A DNA stretch of 64,000 bases from an uncultured Pelagimonas sp. (GTDB lineage: Bacteria > Pseudomonadota > Alphaproteobacteria > Rhodobacterales > Rhodobacteraceae), in assembly GCF_947498515.1 (NCBI RefSeq), contig NZ_CANMKO010000002.1:62001-126000 (forward strand), written 5' to 3'. The notes beneath the pieces were generated by a model. The model had not been told where the DNA came from and searched no databases. It saw nothing but the letters and a program-made list of their open reading frames with translations. The translations under genes and the position numbers were made by a program. Below are positions 62,681-64,000 of the stretch, one piece after another (the stretch's first letter is position 1; each line of letters begins with the position of its first letter).

Positions 62681-64000
62681 TTACTCGGCCTCGAACGTGT
62701 CGCGGACCAACCGATCAAGCGCCATAACGCCCCAACCGGTTGCGCCTTTGGGCGCAAGTGCGGTTTCTTTGGTGTCTTGGGCGACCCCGGCGATATCGAG
62801 GTGAATCCACGGCAAACCGTCTTTGACAAAACGCTGTAGGAATTGCGCTGCGGTGATAGACCCGGCCGCGCGGCCACCGATATTCTTAATGTCGGCTTTG
62901 CCACCATCCAAAAGCTTGTCGTAAACCGGTGCCAGCGGCATGTGCCACGCGCCCTCGCCTTCGGCCTTTGCCGCCTTGAGGAAGTCATTGGCAAAGCTGT
63001 CATCGTTTGAGAAAACACCGGCTTTGTCATGACCAAGCGCAATGATAATCGCCCCGGTCAATGTCGCCAGATCAATCATTGCGCGCGGCTCTTCGCTGAT
63101 CTGCGCATGCCACATCACATCGGCCAAGACCAAACGCCCTTCGGCATCGGTGTTAAGCACCTCAATCGTATCGCCTTTCATGGACGTTACGATATCGCCG
63201 GGGCGCTGCGCCGTGCTCGACGGCATGTTTTCAACCAAGCCAACAAGGCCGACCACATTGGCTTTGGCCTTTCGCATCGCAAGGGTTTTCATCACCCCCG
63301 ACACAACACCAGCGCCCCCCATATCCATGGTCATATCTTCCATGCCGGGGGCCGGTTTCAGGCTGATACCACCGGTGTCAAACACCACACCCTTGCCGAT
63401 CAAGGCCAGCGGCGCGCCTTTGCCACCGCGCCAGCGCATGACAACAACCTTGGACGGCATGGCCGAGCCTTGCCCAACACCCAACAACGCACCCATGCCC
63501 AATTCGGCAAGCTTGTCCTCTTCGAGAACCTCAACCTCAACACCCAAATCCTTGAGCGCGACTAGGCGGTCGGCGAATTCGGTCGTTGTCAAAACATTGG
63601 CGGGCTCGGAGACCAGATCACGGGTAAAGGTCACCCCTTCGGCAACGGCGCGGGTTGCGATTGCGGCCTCTTCGGCAACCTCTGGGTCTTTGCACATCAC
63701 CACGGCCGCGCCGAGATCTTTGGTTTCGGCGGTTTTGCGCGCATCAAAAACGTATCCACGCAATGCCAAACCCATGGCAAATTCCGCGGGATGTTTAACG
63801 TTTTCACCCAAAACAATCAGCGCGGCCTTGCCCGCGACCTTGGCCAATTTGGCCCCGGCTTTTCGGGCCTCAACAGCCGAGGGACGACGTTCGAGACAGA
63901 TGATATCAACCGCTTCGGCCTTCATCCCCGCCGGATAGGCCAAGGAAACAACGTCTCCGGCCTTTTTATCGGCCCATTTTTCATCCTCAACCACGCGGGC
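62681..64000 (-). CDS. pepA: Leucyl aminopeptidase, 5' end cut by window edge
   Basis: This M17 di-metal aminopeptidase removes N-terminal residues. The visible 440 codons cover the catalytic domain with VFDTGGISLKPAPGMEDMTMDMGGAG (metal/substrate), the NTDAEGRLVLAD metal motif and WHLDIAG-type ending (WIHLDIAGVAQDTKETAL). The frame stays open to base 64000, and family proteins have about 50 more residues at the N-terminus, so the start lies beyond the window. The GTG near 63994 is internal. Confidence 0.95.
   Translation of the reverse strand, partial: ARVVEDEKWADKKAGDVVSLAYPAGMKAEAVDIICLERRPSAVEARKAGAKLAKVAGKAALIVLGENVKHPAEFAMGLALRGYVFDARKTAETKDLGAAVVMCKDPEVAEEAAIATRAVAEGVTFTRDLVSEPANVLTTTEFADRLVALKDLGVEVEVLEEDKLAELGMGALLGVGQGSAMPSKVVVMRWRGGKGAPLALIGKGVVFDTGGISLKPAPGMEDMTMDMGGAGVVSGVMKTLAMRKAKANVVGLVGLVENMPSSTAQRPGDIVTSMKGDTIEVLNTDAEGRLVLADVMWHAQISEEPRAMIDLATLTGAIIIALGHDKAGVFSNDDSFANDFLKAAKAEGEGAWHMPLAPVYDKLLDGGKADIKNIGGRAAGSITAAQFLQRFVKDGLPWIHLDIAGVAQDTKETALAPKGATGWGVMALDRLVRDTFEAE

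Noticed and set aside
1-64000. tRNA, rRNA, CRISPR arrays and insertion sequences
   Set aside because: Scanned by eye for T-arm motifs, regularly spaced repeats and transposase motifs on both strands; none found. A covariance-model search would be needed to exclude small RNAs.

Overview
The window is a piece of chromosome from an alphaproteobacterium of the order Rhodobacterales, most likely a marine Roseobacter-group member. Three things point there: the nuo operon has the accessory genes and long NuoE typical of the group, the PDH E1 beta subunit carries its own lipoyl domain, and a complete gene transfer agent (GTA) structural cluster lies in the standard RcGTA order. GC content looks moderate (estimated by eye). 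Almost all of the sequence is coding, in short operons with many 1-14 bp overlaps. I saw no rRNA, tRNA, CRISPR array or insertion sequence.

Layout. (1) 1-5.6 kb, minus: respiratory complex I operon, nuoA-nuoB-nuoC-small membrane protein-nuoD-small lipoprotein-nuoE-unknown membrane protein (cut by the left edge). (2) 5.8-6.8 kb: two hypothetical envelope proteins. (3) 6.8-16.1 kb, minus: leucine/isovalerate catabolism (liu) cluster: isovaleryl-CoA dehydrogenase, LprI-like protein, acyl-CoA synthetase, both methylcrotonyl-CoA carboxylase subunits, a GST, HMG-CoA lyase and methylglutaconyl-CoA hydratase. Together these take isovaleryl-CoA to acetoacetate and acetyl-CoA. (4) 16.3-34.5 kb: housekeeping genes on both strands: DegT-type aminotransferase, gph, glmU-glmS (UDP-GlcNAc supply), PPOX and AlkD-like proteins, a DUF4344 peptidase, moaA, anmK, tyrS, GNAT, DUF3179, two cyclophilins, pgk, a lipoprotein hydrolase and ftsB. 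(5) 34.7-38.9 kb, plus: pdhA-VOC protein-pdhB-pdhC, followed by cysE on the opposite strand. (6) 39.9-54.8 kb, minus: the GTA cluster g1 to g15 with g3.5 and g10.1, covering terminase, portal, protease, capsid, connectors, tail, hub, peptidase and megatron, plus a small conserved ORF. It is interrupted between g2 and g3 by a 740-bp stretch holding a frameshifted gene on the other strand and a hairpin terminator. (7) 55-64 kb: aminotransferase-PEP mutase-like-TfoX C-terminal operon, ndk, a secreted unknown, an ABC-F ATPase, a MarC protein, a membrane aspartic protease, holC and the start of pepA (cut by the right edge).

Non-coding signals of most interest: a 49-nt element present twice inside two unrelated operons in the same orientation relative to transcription; two adjacent perfect palindromes inside the liu cluster; a pair of matching 3'-end motifs between the convergent moaA and anmK; a 14-bp palindrome just before pdhA; two hairpins directly after the GTA capsid gene; and a ~20-residue protein motif present once in the NuoE tail and twice in the protein encoded next to it. 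No wholly new multi-gene system is evident. The best leads for novelty are the frameshifted gene inside the GTA cluster, the NuoE-linked motif and the dispersed intergenic elements.
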